Below are positions 5,269 to 5,871 of a DNA stretch of 5,871 nucleotides, piece after piece. Below the pieces are notes generated by a model, which was not told the origin of the DNA, made no database searches, and saw only the letters and a program-made list of their open reading frames with translations. Made by a program: the position numbers and the translations under genes. The stretch covers positions 1 to 5,871 of the forward strand of contig SKJK01000137.1 of the NCBI GenBank assembly GCA_007121995.1. Reading direction: 5' to 3'. Positions within the stretch are counted from its first letter, which is position 1. Every line of letters begins with the position of its first letter. The stretch is from Desulfobulbaceae bacterium (lineage in GTDB: Bacteria > Desulfobacterota > Desulfobulbia > Desulfobulbales > Desulfobulbaceae).

Positions 5269-5871
5269 ATGCAGGTCATCCCGCCCGCTCTTGAGCGTTT
5301 AATTGCCGATTTCTCCAAACTACCGGGGATCGGAAGAAAAACTGCCACCCGACTTGCCTTGTATGTGCTGCGCAGGCCAGCGGCCGAAGCCCGTAATCTG
5401 GCAGGGGATCTGATCGCCCTCCACGAAACCATCCATCTTTGCCACCAATGTTACACTTTTTCCGAAACAGATCTTTGTGGTATCTGCGGCAACACCAGCC
5501 GAAATCCACGCCTTGTTTGTGTGGTTGAAGAACCGGGCGACCAGATGGCCATTGAAAAAACCGGGGCTTTTCGAGGCGTGTACCATATCCTCCACGGCGT
5601 TCTCGCCCCCATGGATGGTATAGGTCCCGCCGAGTTAAAAGTCAGTGAACTGCAACAGCGGGTCAATTCCGGCAGCATTGACGAACTGCTCATTGCCACC
5701 AGTTCCACCGTCCCGGGTGAAGCCACGGCCTCCTTCATCGCCGACATATTCAAAGGGGCAGCGATCAAGCTCAGTCGCCTGGCCTGCGGTATTCCCATGG
5801 GCATGGATATCAAGTACGCTGATGAGCATACTCTGACCAAGGCCATCGAATCCCGTCAATCGTTCCGTAAA
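5269..5871 (+). CDS. recR: Recombination mediator RecR; stop codon beyond window
   Basis: The frame opens with ATG immediately after the ybaB stop and stays open to the last base, giving 201 residues. That is about the full length of RecR (about 197-201), so only the last few codons, perhaps just the stop, are outside. RecR works with RecO (and RecF) to load RecA on gapped single-stranded DNA. Visible parts are an N-terminal helix-hairpin-helix L18-P-G-I-G-R-K-T-A, a four-cysteine zinc finger C58-x2-C61-x8-C70-x2-C73, and a Toprim domain starting near V83 (VVEEPGDQMAIEKTG). HGVLAPMDGIGP (109-120) and a C-terminal segment K167-LSRLACGIPMG-M179 follow. Two usually conserved spots deviate: TSSTVPGEAT at 144-153, where TNPTVEGEAT is common, and MGMDIKY at 177-183, where VGGDLEY is common. 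No strong ribosome binding site of its own is seen, so coupling to ybaB is likely. Confidence 0.95.
   Translation, partial: MQVIPPALERLIADFSKLPGIGRKTATRLALYVLRRPAAEARNLAGDLIALHETIHLCHQCYTFSETDLCGICGNTSRNPRLVCVVEEPGDQMAIEKTGAFRGVYHILHGVLAPMDGIGPAELKVSELQQRVNSGSIDELLIATSSTVPGEATASFIADIFKGAAIKLSRLACGIPMGMDIKYADEHTLTKAIESRQSFRK

Noticed and set aside
4866..5432. 188-codon antisense open frame opposite ybaB and the start of recR
   Set aside because: The + strand in this stretch encodes two clearly conserved proteins; the antisense frame is a codon-bias shadow with low-complexity Ser/Ala-rich translation.

Overview
The window is a piece of bacterial chromosome of moderate GC content, with all recognisable genes on the + strand and packed in two blocks. 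The gene content suggests a Gram-negative, probably deltaproteobacterial (Desulfobacterota) organism. A B12-dependent methylmalonyl-CoA mutase sits directly upstream of its MeaB chaperone, and a short Alu-less SRP RNA sits upstream of dnaX-ybaB-recR. A propionate-oxidising sulfate reducer of the Desulfobulbus type would fit, but the taxonomic guess is inference from gene content and general protein character; no search was run.

Block 1 (1-2200): the C-terminal 333 residues of the methylmalonyl-CoA mutase large subunit (its start lies left of the window), a 93-base gap with a perfect 13-bp hairpin, then meaB. meaB encodes the G3E-family GTPase that loads and protects the mutase cofactor. A strong intrinsic terminator (15-bp perfect stem followed by a T-rich run) closes this block about 70 bases after meaB. 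The two proteins serve the succinyl-CoA/methylmalonyl-CoA interconversion of propionate metabolism.

Intergenic region (2086-2844): apart from the terminator it holds a sigma70-like promoter (TTGACG-17-TATATA), an approximately 120-base leader of unknown role, the small signal recognition particle RNA gene (ffs), and a second terminator-like hairpin just before dnaX. No convincing protein gene was found in it.

Block 2 (2845-5871, running off the right end): dnaX (DNA polymerase III tau/gamma clamp loader), ybaB (nucleoid-associated protein) and recR (recombination mediator). recR is complete to about its usual last residue, but its stop is outside the window. ffs-dnaX-ybaB-recR is a widely conserved arrangement that links protein targeting RNA, replication and repair genes.

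The most interesting signal is an in-phase A AAA AAG slippery heptamer in the linker of dnaX, the same heptamer that produces gamma from tau in Escherichia coli. Here a -1 shift would give a 480-residue short form with a 35-residue alternative tail. No wholly novel system was seen; the window looks like conserved housekeeping DNA with several regulatory details worth testing.
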